Both the position numbers and the translations under genes were made by a program. This document shows, one piece after another, positions 1-8,439 of a stretch of DNA of 64,000 bases. Below the pieces are notes generated by a model. The model saw only the letters and a list, made by a program, of their open reading frames with translations, searched no databases and was not told the origin of the DNA. Positions within the stretch are counted from its first letter, which is position 1; every line of letters begins with the position of its first letter. Source of the stretch: Suilimivivens sp963618065 (lineage in GTDB: Bacteria > Bacillota > Clostridia > Lachnospirales > Lachnospiraceae); the NCBI GenBank assembly GCA_963618065.1, contig CAVERH010000009.1:6301-70300 (forward strand). Reading direction: 5' to 3'.

Positions 1-260
1 CGAAGGATGCCGGAGATGAGAAGTATATTGCAGAAATTAAGATTTATGCCATGAACCGGAATGGACTTCTTGCAGATATTACCAAGATTCTTACTGAGAA
101 GAATATCAGCATCCGGAGCCTTAATACGAGAGTGAATAAGCAGGGCTATGCAACACTTGCTATTGCCTTTGAAATCAACAGCCGGGAGCAGCTTAATACA
201 CTGGTGGACAAATTGCACAGCATTGAGGGTGTGATAGATATCGAGCGAACCACGGGCTGA
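1..260 (+). CDS. relA: RelA/SpoT (p)ppGpp synthetase/hydrolase, C-terminal ACT domain (5' partial)
   Basis: The reading frame is open from base 3 and runs to a TGA at 258-260, so only the last 85 residues are present. They form an ACT domain: an NRNGLLADIT-type ligand loop, a beta strand with 'ISIRSLNTRV', and the closing 'LHSIEGVIDIERTTG'. This is the usual C-terminus of long RelA/SpoT stringent-response enzymes, where the ACT domain regulates the catalytic half. The internal ATG at 51 is not a start because the frame is coding upstream of it. The synthetase and hydrolase domains lie outside the window, so catalytic state cannot be judged. Confidence 0.85.
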   Translation, partial: KDAGDEKYIAEIKIYAMNRNGLLADITKILTEKNISIRSLNTRVNKQGYATLAIAFEINSREQLNTLVDKLHSIEGVIDIERTTG

Positions 261-307
261 TGAGACAGGTAATGAAACGGGTAATGAGACAGATAATGAG
301 ACGGTTT
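260..307. repeat. Four tandem ~12-bp repeats between relA and the next gene
   Basis: Four imperfect copies of ATGAGACRGRTA lie head to tail at 260-271, 272-283, 284-295 and 296-307, starting on the relA stop codon. They fill the gap to the next ribosome binding site. Function unknown; most likely slippage-generated. Confidence 0.7.
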
Positions 308-320
308 GGAAAGGAAGCTT

Positions 321-950
321 ATGGCAGAGTTAAAGGTGGATAAATTTACATTAGGTGTGTGTGAGACGAATTTTTATTATGTATATGAAGAAGGGAAGAA
401 GGATGTAATAGTCTTTGATCCGGCAGACCGGGGAGAGCTTCTTTATCAGCAGCTTACTGCAAAGGGCTTTCACGTAGCTGCAATCTGTCTTACGCATGGA
501 CACTTTGACCACATCTGGGGCGTGGAAGAATTAAAAAAATGCAGCGGTGTCAGGGTATATGCCTATGAAGGTGAAAAAGAGCTCTGTGAAAGCGATGCTT
601 TAAATGTTTCAAGAGCAGCAGGAAGAGCCTGTACGGTTACCCCGGATGTCCTTTTGAAGGATGGAGAAAAGGTTGAAATTGCCGGAATGCAGTTTCGGGT
701 GCTGGCAACACCGGGTCATACGAAGGGAAGCTGCTGCTACTATTTTGAGGAAGACAAGGTGTTACTCAGCGGAGATACTCTGTTTCAGGAATCTGTGGGA
801 AGAACGGATCTCCCGACAGGCAGCATGAGCGCACTGGTAAGATCGGTCCGTGAGAAGCTCATGGTACTTCCCGATGAGGTGACCGTATATCCGGGACACG
901 GGGAACGCACCAGTATCGGGTATGAGAGAAAATATAATGCGTTTCTGTAG
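321..950 (+). CDS. Metallo-beta-lactamase-fold hydrolase (glyoxalase II-like)
   Basis: This 209-residue protein has the zinc-binding motif HGHFDH at residues 59-64, followed by the later ligands 'TPGHTKGS', 'LSGDTLF' and 'YPGHGERTS', the order seen in hydroxyacylglutathione hydrolase-like enzymes. It probably hydrolyses a thioester or related small molecule in the cytoplasm using two metal ions; the substrate cannot be read from the sequence. ATG 321 is chosen because GGAAAGGAAG sits just upstream; a TTG at 306 would include the ribosome binding site. It lies between relA and hemZ, likely in one operon. Confidence 0.85.
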   Translation: MAELKVDKFTLGVCETNFYYVYEEGKKDVIVFDPADRGELLYQQLTAKGFHVAAICLTHGHFDHIWGVEELKKCSGVRVYAYEGEKELCESDALNVSRAAGRACTVTPDVLLKDGEKVEIAGMQFRVLATPGHTKGSCCYYFEEDKVLLSGDTLFQESVGRTDLPTGSMSALVRSVREKLMVLPDEVTVYPGHGERTSIGYERKYNAFL

Positions 951-997
951 CTTTTGAATAGTTACGCATTTTTTAATCGGAATGGGAAGAGGAAAAG

Positions 998-2485
998 ATG
1001 AGCAATTTATTAAGTATACTCGTGAATCAGAATGGATATGAATATGATATTCATTCTCTGGTAAAAGCATTTTATCCGGCACAGGACGTCAAGGTCTTTG
1101 TGCCGGATTCTGATGAAAAGGAGGTTTTAAGCTCCGATGAGGAACTTCCGGATCTGAAAATAGATTTTGCCCCGGAGGAGATCTGCATGTGCATTGTGGG
1201 TGGTGGCAGGAAGGAAGCAGATTTCGGCGGATACAAGGTAAAGCTGGAAGACGGTATGGAGCGTCCACATATTAAAAACTGCTTAAAGAAGCTGATCTAT
1301 ACTGCACTTTCCGAGTATACCGGTAAGCAGCTTCCATGGGGAACCCTGACCGGAATCCGACCGACGAAAATTCCGATGACGATGATGGAAGAGGATGTTA
1401 CGGATGAGGAGATCATGCAGTATATGCAGGACATGTACCTTATCAGTGAGGAAAAGGGAAGGCTTTCCATTGAGATTGCCCACAGGGAAAAGGCACTGCT
1501 GGATACACTTCATTATGAAGATGGCTACAGTCTCTATATCGGGATTCCGTTCTGCCCGACCACCTGTCTGTACTGTTCCTTTACCTCTTATCCGATCTTT
1601 TCCTGGGAAAAGAGGGTATCGGAGTATTTAACGGCGCTGGAAAAGGAAATTGACTTTGTAAGCAGCTTTTATCGGGATAAGATTCTGGATACCATCTATA
1701 TTGGCGGAGGAACGCCGACCACATTGAGGGCACTGGAGCTGGAACGACTTCTTTCTTATATTGAAGAGAAGCTGGATCTGTCCCACCTGAAGGAATTTAC
1801 CGTAGAGGCGGGAAGAGCGGACAGCATTACGAGAGATAAGCTGGAGGTCTTAATGAGCCATGGGGTTACCAGAATTTCAGTGAATCCGCAGACCATGAAC
1901 CAGAAGACGCTCGATCTGATCGGCAGACGCCACACCGTAGAGCAGGTGAAGGAGGCATTTGCCCTGGCAAGAGAGGTTGGCTTTACCAACATTAATATGG
2001 ATATTATCTTAGGACTTCCGGAAGAAACGGAAATCGAAGTACATCATACCATCGATGAAATTGTTGCGATGCAGCCGGACAGCCTGACCGTACATTCCCT
2101 TGCCATCAAGCGTGCCTCGAAGCTCAGCCGGTGGATTGAGGAAAAGGGAATTTCCATGCTGAACAACACAGAAGCAACCATGAAGATTGCCATGGAGGGG
2201 GCACAGCAGCTCCGGATGGTTCCGTATTATCTCTACCGCCAGAAAAACATGTCCGGCAACTTCGAGAATGTCGGCTATGCGACAGAGGGTAAATTCGGTA
2301 TCTATAACATTCTGATCATGGAGGAGAAACAGACCATTGTAGCGCTTGGTGCAGGTTCGATCACAAAGCGTGTATTCCCGGATGGACGGATCGAGCGCTG
2401 CGACAATGTCAAGGATGTCGAGCAGTATATCGAGAGGATTGATGAAATGACCCGGCGGAAGCAGGAACTTTTTTCAAAAGAATAA
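998..2485 (+). CDS. hemZ: Coproporphyrinogen III dehydrogenase-like radical SAM protein HemZ
   Basis: A 495-residue radical SAM enzyme. The cluster-binding CxxxCxxC is C186, C190, C193 (CPTTCLYC), followed by GGGTPTTL and an 'ILGLPEET' strand typical of the HemN/HemZ group. HemZ differs from HemN in having a long N-terminal extension, present here (about 180 residues). The family is named for oxygen-independent coproporphyrinogen III oxidation, but in many Clostridia that lack a full heme pathway the actual reaction is unproven. ATG 998 follows GGAAGAGGAAAAG. It sits 47 bp after the hydrolase gene. Confidence 0.88.
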   Translation: MSNLLSILVNQNGYEYDIHSLVKAFYPAQDVKVFVPDSDEKEVLSSDEELPDLKIDFAPEEICMCIVGGGRKEADFGGYKVKLEDGMERPHIKNCLKKLIYTALSEYTGKQLPWGTLTGIRPTKIPMTMMEEDVTDEEIMQYMQDMYLISEEKGRLSIEIAHREKALLDTLHYEDGYSLYIGIPFCPTTCLYCSFTSYPIFSWEKRVSEYLTALEKEIDFVSSFYRDKILDTIYIGGGTPTTLRALELERLLSYIEEKLDLSHLKEFTVEAGRADSITRDKLEVLMSHGVTRISVNPQTMNQKTLDLIGRRHTVEQVKEAFALAREVGFTNINMDIILGLPEETEIEVHHTIDEIVAMQPDSLTVHSLAIKRASKLSRWIEEKGISMLNNTEATMKIAMEGAQQLRMVPYYLYRQKNMSGNFENVGYATEGKFGIYNILIMEEKQTIVALGAGSITKRVFPDGRIERCDNVKDVEQYIERIDEMTRRKQELFSKE

Positions 2486-2832
2486 AAGGTTTGTTCTTCC
2501 TGAAATAGTACATCAGATGAGAGTATTATTTTTCAAAGCTGATTTTTACAAAATTACCCTTGCGTCCGGCGGATTTTTCTGCTAAGATTATTTTGCAAAG
2601 GTATATATTTCTGTGAGTTTTACTCATGTGATTTCACAATCTGCCTTAGAAATGCAAGCATTTCACATCTGATTTATGAAATTTTGCGTGGCTCTGAACA
2701 GTTAGCAAATCATTTGCGAAAGGGGCTTGCGCTTGCAATAGCCGCATTTTACCCGTGATGTATGGGCAGGATACGGCTTTTATGATATATGGAAAACAAA
2801 TTAAGGTGACAACCAAGAAGGAGGTAAACCGC
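2486..2832. other. Intergenic stretch, AT-rich, with two short perfect palindromes
   Basis: No gene is supported here. Two perfect inverted repeats stand out: GAAATGC-AA-GCATTTC at 2649-2664 and GCAAAT-C-ATTTGC at 2705-2717. An imperfect hairpin from AGCCGCAT to ATACGGCT at about 2740-2777 is followed by TTTT and could be a weak terminator or leader structure. No promoter could be assigned confidently. Confidence 0.5.
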
Positions 2833-4599
2833 ATGAAGAAACAAATCCTGTCCGCAGCCATGTCACTGCTGCTGACCGTCAGCCTGCCCATGACCGTGTT
2901 CGCGGAGGAATACGACCTTGAGAAGGGCAGCATTGAGGTTACGGCAAGCGATGATGGCAAGCAGTATGTCAGCCAGACGGCGAACAACATTACCAATGAG
3001 AAACAGACGACTGAGACTGTTATCACTCAGAAGGACAGCACCACCGTGACGCAGAACACCGTCGTCATAACTGCTGGGTCGGGACAGACCGCCAAGGTCA
3101 CGCTGAAGGATGTGAACATCGATGTGAGCGGCACAGGGGATTGGTTCACCCCTGGAAGTGCCGCTGTTTCCACCGATGGTGTAGGACACGTGATCATTGA
3201 ACTGGAGGGCGAGAACACGGTCAAGAGCGGCGGTAACCGTGCCGGTCTGGAGAAAAACAACAGCGGCAGTCTGACCATCAATGATGCGGATAATGACGGC
3301 AGTCTCGATGCCACGGGTGGCGTATACGGCGCAGGTATCGGCAGCGGCTATGTCAAGGACGGCAGAGAAATCACCATAACTGGCGGCACGATCAACGCTC
3401 AGGGCGGCGAAGGTGGTGCAGGTATCGGCGGCGGCAGAGCTGGCAGTGGCAGCGATATCGCCATAACAGGCGGCAAGGTCAATGCCACGGGGGGCTATGA
3501 TGGTGCGGGTATTGGCGGCGGCACTCAGGGCGAAGGCAGCAACATCACCATCTCCGACAGCGAGGTCACAGCCAGAGGATCCGGGTGTGGCGCGGGCATT
3601 GGAGGCGGTCACGGTGGAGCAAGCACAAGCATTAGCGTTACTGGCAACGCACAGGTAAAGACACAGGGCGGCGAGTACGGCATCGCTATCGGCGGAGGCA
3701 GCTCTAAAAATGGTAGTCTTCACCTCGGCGCAGAGGTCACTCCGGACATCTCCGGTCTGGGAAAAGAAGGAACAATCGAATATTACGCATCCGGTAAGGA
3801 AATGACAGAGGCAACGCTGGAGCAAACCCATGGACATACGCATGACTGGGATGCTGGCGTGGTCACGACCCAGCCCACCTGCACCGGAAAGGGTGTGAGA
3901 ACCTACACCTGCCAGGGCGGAAACAATTTCACAAAAACCGAAGATCTCGATGCACTGGATCACAGCTTTGTAGGACAGCAGTATGTTTCCGACAACAACG
4001 CCACCTGCAGGCAGGACGGCACCAAGTCCGCCCAATGCGTGCGGTATGACCAATGCGGAGTGACCCACACTGTTCCGGACGAGGGCAGCAGACTGTCACA
4101 TACCGTGGTGATCGACAAAGCTGTTGCACCGACCTATACGAGCATGGGACTGACTGAGGGCAGCCATTGCTCTATGTGCAATGAAATTTTCACAGCACAG
4201 GAAAGTATCCCCATGCTGGTGCAGCCCACAACAGAAACAGAAGAGGCTTCCATGCAGATTGAATCCGCAGCACAAGCTCCTCTCTACCGCGTAACGGATC
4301 AGGAGGGCAGAGACATCAGCTGCAAAGCCGAGCGGAAGGACGGCGTGCTGACCGTCACCGCAGACGCGGACCTTGCGATTCTCACAGGTACAATCGGCGG
4401 CATCAGCACCCTCAGGGCGCAGGGCGTGGAGAAGCTCGTATTCGTCACAAAGAGCGCCAAATCCACCTTTTCCCTTGCCGATCTGCTGGGGAAAGGCAGC
4501 CACAGCGAAGGGTATAAGCTTACCCACGATGGCAAGATTATAACATTCATCCTCGGTGAAAAGCTGACCGACGTGAGAGACATTCTCGAAAAGGCGTAA
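2833..4599 (+). CDS. Secreted GAGIGGG-repeat (carbohydrate-binding type) protein
   Basis: A 588-residue exported protein. Residues 1-24 are a signal peptide (MKKQ, hydrophobic core, cleavage predicted after VFA). Residues ~150-330 carry at least five repeats built around GAGIGGG or GIGSG followed by ItItGGtv, a pattern of right-handed beta-helix surface proteins. Residues ~340-460 contain three Cys/His-bearing repeats (HTHDWDAG, DHSFVGQ, SHTVVIDK with TCxxxG/SxCxxC) common in surface proteins of gut Firmicutes. No LPXTG or membrane anchor is seen. Codon use (GGC, ACC, ATC rich) differs from neighbours, suggesting transfer. ATG 2833 follows AAGAAGGAGG; the frame opens further upstream but without a better start. 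Ligand unknown. Confidence 0.75.
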   Translation: MKKQILSAAMSLLLTVSLPMTVFAEEYDLEKGSIEVTASDDGKQYVSQTANNITNEKQTTETVITQKDSTTVTQNTVVITAGSGQTAKVTLKDVNIDVSGTGDWFTPGSAAVSTDGVGHVIIELEGENTVKSGGNRAGLEKNNSGSLTINDADNDGSLDATGGVYGAGIGSGYVKDGREITITGGTINAQGGEGGAGIGGGRAGSGSDIAITGGKVNATGGYDGAGIGGGTQGEGSNITISDSEVTARGSGCGAGIGGGHGGASTSISVTGNAQVKTQGGEYGIAIGGGSSKNGSLHLGAEVTPDISGLGKEGTIEYYASGKEMTEATLEQTHGHTHDWDAGVVTTQPTCTGKGVRTYTCQGGNNFTKTEDLDALDHSFVGQQYVSDNNATCRQDGTKSAQCVRYDQCGVTHTVPDEGSRLSHTVVIDKAVAPTYTSMGLTEGSHCSMCNEIFTAQESIPMLVQPTTETEEASMQIESAAQAPLYRVTDQEGRDISCKAERKDGVLTVTADADLAILTGTIGGISTLRAQGVEKLVFVTKSAKSTFSLADLLGKGSHSEGYKLTHDGKIITFILGEKLTDVRDILEKA

Positions 4600-4847
4600 A
4601 CGTCCTGCCGGGAGTATCGGGCGTCTGTTCCTTGCGTACCTGCTGTTCGTAAACAGCATAACATACTGTTCTGCGCCGGAAGGCTTGAAAACCGGATACC
4701 GAATAACAGACCGTTGACCTGTACTCCATACGCACAAAGTCAGCGGTCTTTTTTTATCCCTGAACTCAACAAGGAGGTCAGTCATACAGGCAGTTCTAAT
4801 AACTGCATGAAATGAACTGTCTGAACGGCATGAAATGTCAGAAGCGG
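4600..4847. other. Intergenic DNA after the GAGIGGG protein gene
   Basis: Higher in GC than the host sequence up to about 4760, as in the preceding gene. It contains the terminator at 4708-4755. Just after it, AACAAGGAGGTCAGT at about 4770 looks like an orphan ribosome binding site with no downstream reading frame, which may be the edge of the inserted DNA. Confidence 0.45.
4708..4755 (+). terminator. Rho-independent terminator
   Basis: An 11-bp stem, AGACCGTTGAC (4708-4718) with GTCAGCGGTCT (4739-4749), one G-T pair, followed by a run of T to 4755. It ends the GAGIGGG gene transcript. Confidence 0.8.
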
Positions 4848-4876
4848 TTGAACCCTCAGACGATACGGTGTATAAT
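4848..4876 (+). promoter_or_regulatory. SigA-type promoter for the lipoprotein gene
   Basis: TTGAAC at 4848-4853 and a perfect TATAAT at 4871-4876 are separated by 17 bp. The lipoprotein start codon is 80 bp downstream. Confidence 0.75.
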
Positions 4877-4956
4877 AACCTGGATTTGTAACTATATCGC
4901 AATACAGAATAGTTACTTTGGTCAGACAATTTGTTTTAAGAAATGAGGGAAATATT

Positions 4957-5550
4957 ATGAAGAAAAAACTGGTTTTATCATTAATGGTTCTGGGGCTCTG
5001 CTCTGCGATGGTGTTTGGATGCGGTTCCGTATCGGATGAGGAGAGTGCGTCCGAAGAACTGCAGGTGGAGGAGGTCATAGTTCCGCAGATCTCGGAAGCA
5101 GAAGAAAACTCAGAATCAGACAGCACAGAAGCTGCCGGTACAGAAGCCACTGGTACAGCAAATCAACAGGAAACGGAAGCAGCAACGGATACCGCCGGAC
5201 AGCCGGAAGCAACCGAGGTATCGGAGAGCTCCTCACAGGATACCGGGAATGCGTCTGCGGGTTCTTTTGTGGGCAAGCATATCAGCAGTTATGATGGAAG
5301 TGCATTGACAATATCCGATAATGGTGACGGTACCTATAAGGTCGATATAGAGCTTTATCGCCTGTACAGTTTTGAGAATGGTGTCGGAACACTTGAAGGG
5401 GATCAGATGACCTTTGTAGTGGATGATCCGAACGGAGAAAAGCTGACAGGGGAAATTACCAGAGACAGTAATAATGTTTTTACCGTGACCATCACAGAGA
5501 GTTCATGGTCTTTGCTGGCAAATGGTGATTCTTTCACTGATTTTCAGTAA
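4957..5550 (+). CDS. Predicted lipoprotein of unknown function
   Basis: A 197-residue protein starting with a lipoprotein signal: MKKK, hydrophobic segment, and lipobox VFGC with the modified Cys at about residue 22. Residues ~25-105 are a Ser/Thr/Glu-rich, low-complexity linker (many ATE/GTA steps). The C-terminal ~90 residues (from 'GKHISSYDGSALTISDNGDGTY') look like a small beta-sandwich ligand-binding or protease-resistant domain seen at the end of many Lachnospiraceae lipoproteins. I do not recognise a function. ATG 4957 follows a GAGGG ribosome binding site. It has its own promoter at 4848. Confidence 0.75.
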   Translation: MKKKLVLSLMVLGLCSAMVFGCGSVSDEESASEELQVEEVIVPQISEAEENSESDSTEAAGTEATGTANQQETEAATDTAGQPEATEVSESSSQDTGNASAGSFVGKHISSYDGSALTISDNGDGTYKVDIELYRLYSFENGVGTLEGDQMTFVVDDPNGEKLTGEITRDSNNVFTVTITESSWSLLANGDSFTDFQ

Positions 5551-5641
5551 GCAGCAGTAATGACAATCTTTCAAACAGACTTGCAAAATGAAGGAAAAGT
5601 GAGTAAGGTAGTAGATAAGAAAAGTTTGTGGAGAGATACTA

Positions 5642-6823
5642 ATGGAATTCATAAATCAGATATTTGCAAAAGAGAATGTAAATAACGCAAGGCAGCCGGA
5701 AATTGACCTTGCCAAGGTTGTCTTCGTGCTGATGGTAGCTGCTGTACATATTACCATTGAGTGTGTACCATCGGAGGCTCTTTCCGAAGGGCTTCCGTAT
5801 GTATTTGATTCCGTGATCGGAGGTCCGATGATTGCACCGGGGCTGATGTTTGCGATGGGTGCCTGTCTTGTTTACAGCAGGAGACAGGGGTGGAAGGATA
5901 TTTTCCACAGAGGAGTTTTTATCTTTGTCCTTGGCTTTGTTTTAAATCTGTGCCGGTATACAATACCGGATCTGATCGGCTATGCAATTTCAGGAGATGC
6001 TGCAAGGTATCTGGAGCCGATTCTGTATCAGACATTTAATAATGATATTTTTCAGTTTGCGGGACTGGCGCTGATGACGATTTCCCTGTTCCTTAAGCTG
6101 AAATTAAAGGATGGAGTGATGCTGGGAACAGCCTTGCTTTGCTCGATTGCAGGAACCTTGCTTAACGGAGTGGATGCCGGCTCTGTTCCGGGTAATATTC
6201 TGCTTGGATATTTTGTCGGTGTTGAAGATGCGGCAGGGAAGGTTCTTTCCTATTTCGTCTATCTGAACTGGCTGATGATGCCGGTGTCCGGGTATGTTTT
6301 CGGGAAGCTTTTAAAGCGGATGAAGGACAGGGATCTGTTTTACCGGATGGCCGTACCGGCCTGTCTGCTGGTCGGAGTGCCCTATTATGTGCTTCATATC
6401 AGAAACCGGATTGGTATGTTTGGTCTGGGAGAAGCATGCTATTATCATGTGACAACACCGGATGTACTGATCTGCCTTGTAACAGCAATCGGAATGTATG
6501 GGATTTATTATTTTATCGGGAAGCATCTTCCGCCTAAGGCCGTTGCGGTTGCGAACCGGATTGGTACGGATATGACAGCCTTTTATTTTATTCACTGGCT
6601 GTTCATTGCAGGGATCGTTGATCTTGGAATATATCTGATTCGCGGAACGCAGATTCTTCCGATGAAATGGATGCTGATGCTTGCAATGCTGGTAACGGTG
6701 GTATCGCTTGTGCTTTCTGATCTATGGATGCACCGGTGGAAGAAGGCGTTATTCCGGTCTGCAAGGAATTCCGGTTGTCCGGATCAAAGCGGTAATATAG
6801 ATTCAAAGGAAAGAAAATCATGA
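5642..6823 (+). CDS. Polytopic membrane acyltransferase-like protein (heparan-acetyltransferase/acyltransferase-3 type)
   Basis: A 393-residue integral membrane protein with about ten hydrophobic helices. The N-terminus 'RQPEIDLAKVVFVLMVAAVHI' resembles the RxxxLDxxKxxxxxxMxxxH start of OpgC/HGSNAT-type and acyltransferase-3 proteins, where the helix-1 histidine takes part in acyl transfer across the membrane. 'AFYFIHWLF' near residue 315 is the typical late YxxHW-type helix. The acceptor is unknown. Its ATGA stop overlaps the start of the following phosphatase gene (6820-6823), so the two are translationally coupled. Confidence 0.6.
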   Translation: MEFINQIFAKENVNNARQPEIDLAKVVFVLMVAAVHITIECVPSEALSEGLPYVFDSVIGGPMIAPGLMFAMGACLVYSRRQGWKDIFHRGVFIFVLGFVLNLCRYTIPDLIGYAISGDAARYLEPILYQTFNNDIFQFAGLALMTISLFLKLKLKDGVMLGTALLCSIAGTLLNGVDAGSVPGNILLGYFVGVEDAAGKVLSYFVYLNWLMMPVSGYVFGKLLKRMKDRDLFYRMAVPACLLVGVPYYVLHIRNRIGMFGLGEACYYHVTTPDVLICLVTAIGMYGIYYFIGKHLPPKAVAVANRIGTDMTAFYFIHWLFIAGIVDLGIYLIRGTQILPMKWMLMLAMLVTVVSLVLSDLWMHRWKKALFRSARNSGCPDQSGNIDSKERKS

Positions 6824-8439
6824 AAAGACGAAAACTACGCACAAGAGCAATCAAGTGGATGACAACCTTTGCGCTGCTTATTATCGTAGCGACCTGTATT
6901 ACGGTGGTGGTCCGTTATCGGGAGGACACGCTTTATAGATCCCGCAGTCAGGCATTTGCCTATGCCAGGGCAGCGGCAGCCTATATTGATGGCGACCGGA
7001 TAGAAGGGTATTTAAATACCCTGCAGAAGGATGCGTATTATGAACAGATTCAGGAATTCTTAAACGCTAACCAGACCTATTCGGATCTGGAATATTACTA
7101 TGTTTTTGTCCCTTATGAAGAGGATCTTGTTTATATCTGGGATGCGAATGCAGAAAATGAGGGAGCCCGTGAATTAGGTGATCATGAAAACTATATGAAG
7201 GGTGGTAAAGAGGTCAGCTTTGCTGCGTTCAGTAAGAACCCGGAAGAGAAGGCATTGGTTTCCAGAGATGAGACCTATGGCTATATTACATCAGTGGTTG
7301 TTCCTGTTTATGACAGCAGCGGTGAGCCGGTTGCACTTGTCGGAGTGGATATCTCCATGCCTGATGTCAGGCAGATGGTTATGAGGTTTATTCTTGCAAC
7401 CAGTATCAATATTGTAGTGATGATTCTGATATTCAGCGGCGGGCTTTTCGTAGTGGTAAGATACAGGATGATCCGCCCGATCAGCCTGTTAAATAAGGCC
7501 TCCGGAGAAATGGTAAGCAATCTGGAATCCGGAGCGGAATTCCGGATAGATGTGCATACGGGAGACGAGATTGAAGAGCTTGCCCGTTCCTTTGAGAAGA
7601 TGAATGGAGAGGTGCGTGAGTACATCCGCAGACTTTCGGAGGTGACTGCCGAAAAGGAGAGAATTGGTGCAGAGCTTTCCGTGGCAACGAGGATTCAGGC
7701 GAACATGCTGCCAAGCATTTTCCCTCCGTTCCCGGACAGAAGTGACATGGATATCTACGCAACGATGCATCCGGCCAAGGAGGTAGGAGGAGACTTCTAT
7801 GATTTCTTCCTGATCGACTCATCACATCTGGGTGTGGTGATTGCCGATGTGTCGGGTAAGGGGGTACCGGCAGCACTTTTCATGGTGATTGCCAAAACCT
7901 TAATTAAAAACCGCACTCTGATGGGAGGAACGCCTGCGGAGATTCTTGCCTTTGTCAATAATCAGTTATGTGAAAACAACGAGGAAGAAATGTTTGTAAC
8001 CGTATGGCTTGGCATCCTGGATCTTACGACAGGACTTATGACTGCCGCCAATGCCGGGCATGAGTATCCGGCACTGAAACGGAAGGGCGGTTCATTTGAG
8101 CTCTTCAAGGACAAGCACGGATTCGTGCTTGCCGGAACAGAGAACTCCAGATACCGGGATTATGAAATCCGGTTCGAGCCGGGAGATACGCTGTTTGTTT
8201 ATACAGATGGAGTGACAGAAGCAGCCAATGCAGATAAGGAGCTTTTCAAGACGTCGCGGATGGTGGAGGCGCTGAACCGTCATACCACGGAAGCCTGTGA
8301 ACCGCTTCTTCGGGAGATGCAGAAGGAGATACAGAGCTTTGTAAAGGCTGCACCGCAGTTTGATGATATTACGATGCTGGCACTGACCTATTATGGGCAG
8401 GAGCCTTGTGCAGATTCCAAGAGAGAAAGGAAAGTATGA
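6820..8439 (+). CDS. Membrane-bound SpoIIE/RsbU-type PP2C phosphatase, copy 1
   Basis: A 539-residue protein: TM1 (~13-31), an extracytoplasmic sensor of ~155 residues resembling a Cache/PAS fold, TM2 (~190-213), HAMP (~214-275) and a SpoIIE-type serine phosphatase domain (~295-530). Phosphatase motifs are present: AKEVGGDFYDFF, IADVSGKGVPAALF, NAGHEYPAL, YTDGVTEA and FDDITML, so it should be active. Family members dephosphorylate anti-anti-sigma factors of the SpoIIAA/RsbV type; no such partner or anti-sigma factor is in the window. It overlaps both neighbours by ATGA. Confidence 0.85.
   Translation: MKRRKLRTRAIKWMTTFALLIIVATCITVVVRYREDTLYRSRSQAFAYARAAAAYIDGDRIEGYLNTLQKDAYYEQIQEFLNANQTYSDLEYYYVFVPYEEDLVYIWDANAENEGARELGDHENYMKGGKEVSFAAFSKNPEEKALVSRDETYGYITSVVVPVYDSSGEPVALVGVDISMPDVRQMVMRFILATSINIVVMILIFSGGLFVVVRYRMIRPISLLNKASGEMVSNLESGAEFRIDVHTGDEIEELARSFEKMNGEVREYIRRLSEVTAEKERIGAELSVATRIQANMLPSIFPPFPDRSDMDIYATMHPAKEVGGDFYDFFLIDSSHLGVVIADVSGKGVPAALFMVIAKTLIKNRTLMGGTPAEILAFVNNQLCENNEEEMFVTVWLGILDLTTGLMTAANAGHEYPALKRKGGSFELFKDKHGFVLAGTENSRYRDYEIRFEPGDTLFVYTDGVTEAANADKELFKTSRMVEALNRHTTEACEPLLREMQKEIQSFVKAAPQFDDITMLALTYYGQEPCADSKRERKV

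Noticed and set aside
2863..4068. 401-residue open frame antisense to the GAGIGGG protein gene
   Set aside because: It is a shadow of the repetitive, GC-rich gene on the other strand; no ribosome binding site, no domain, low-complexity composition.
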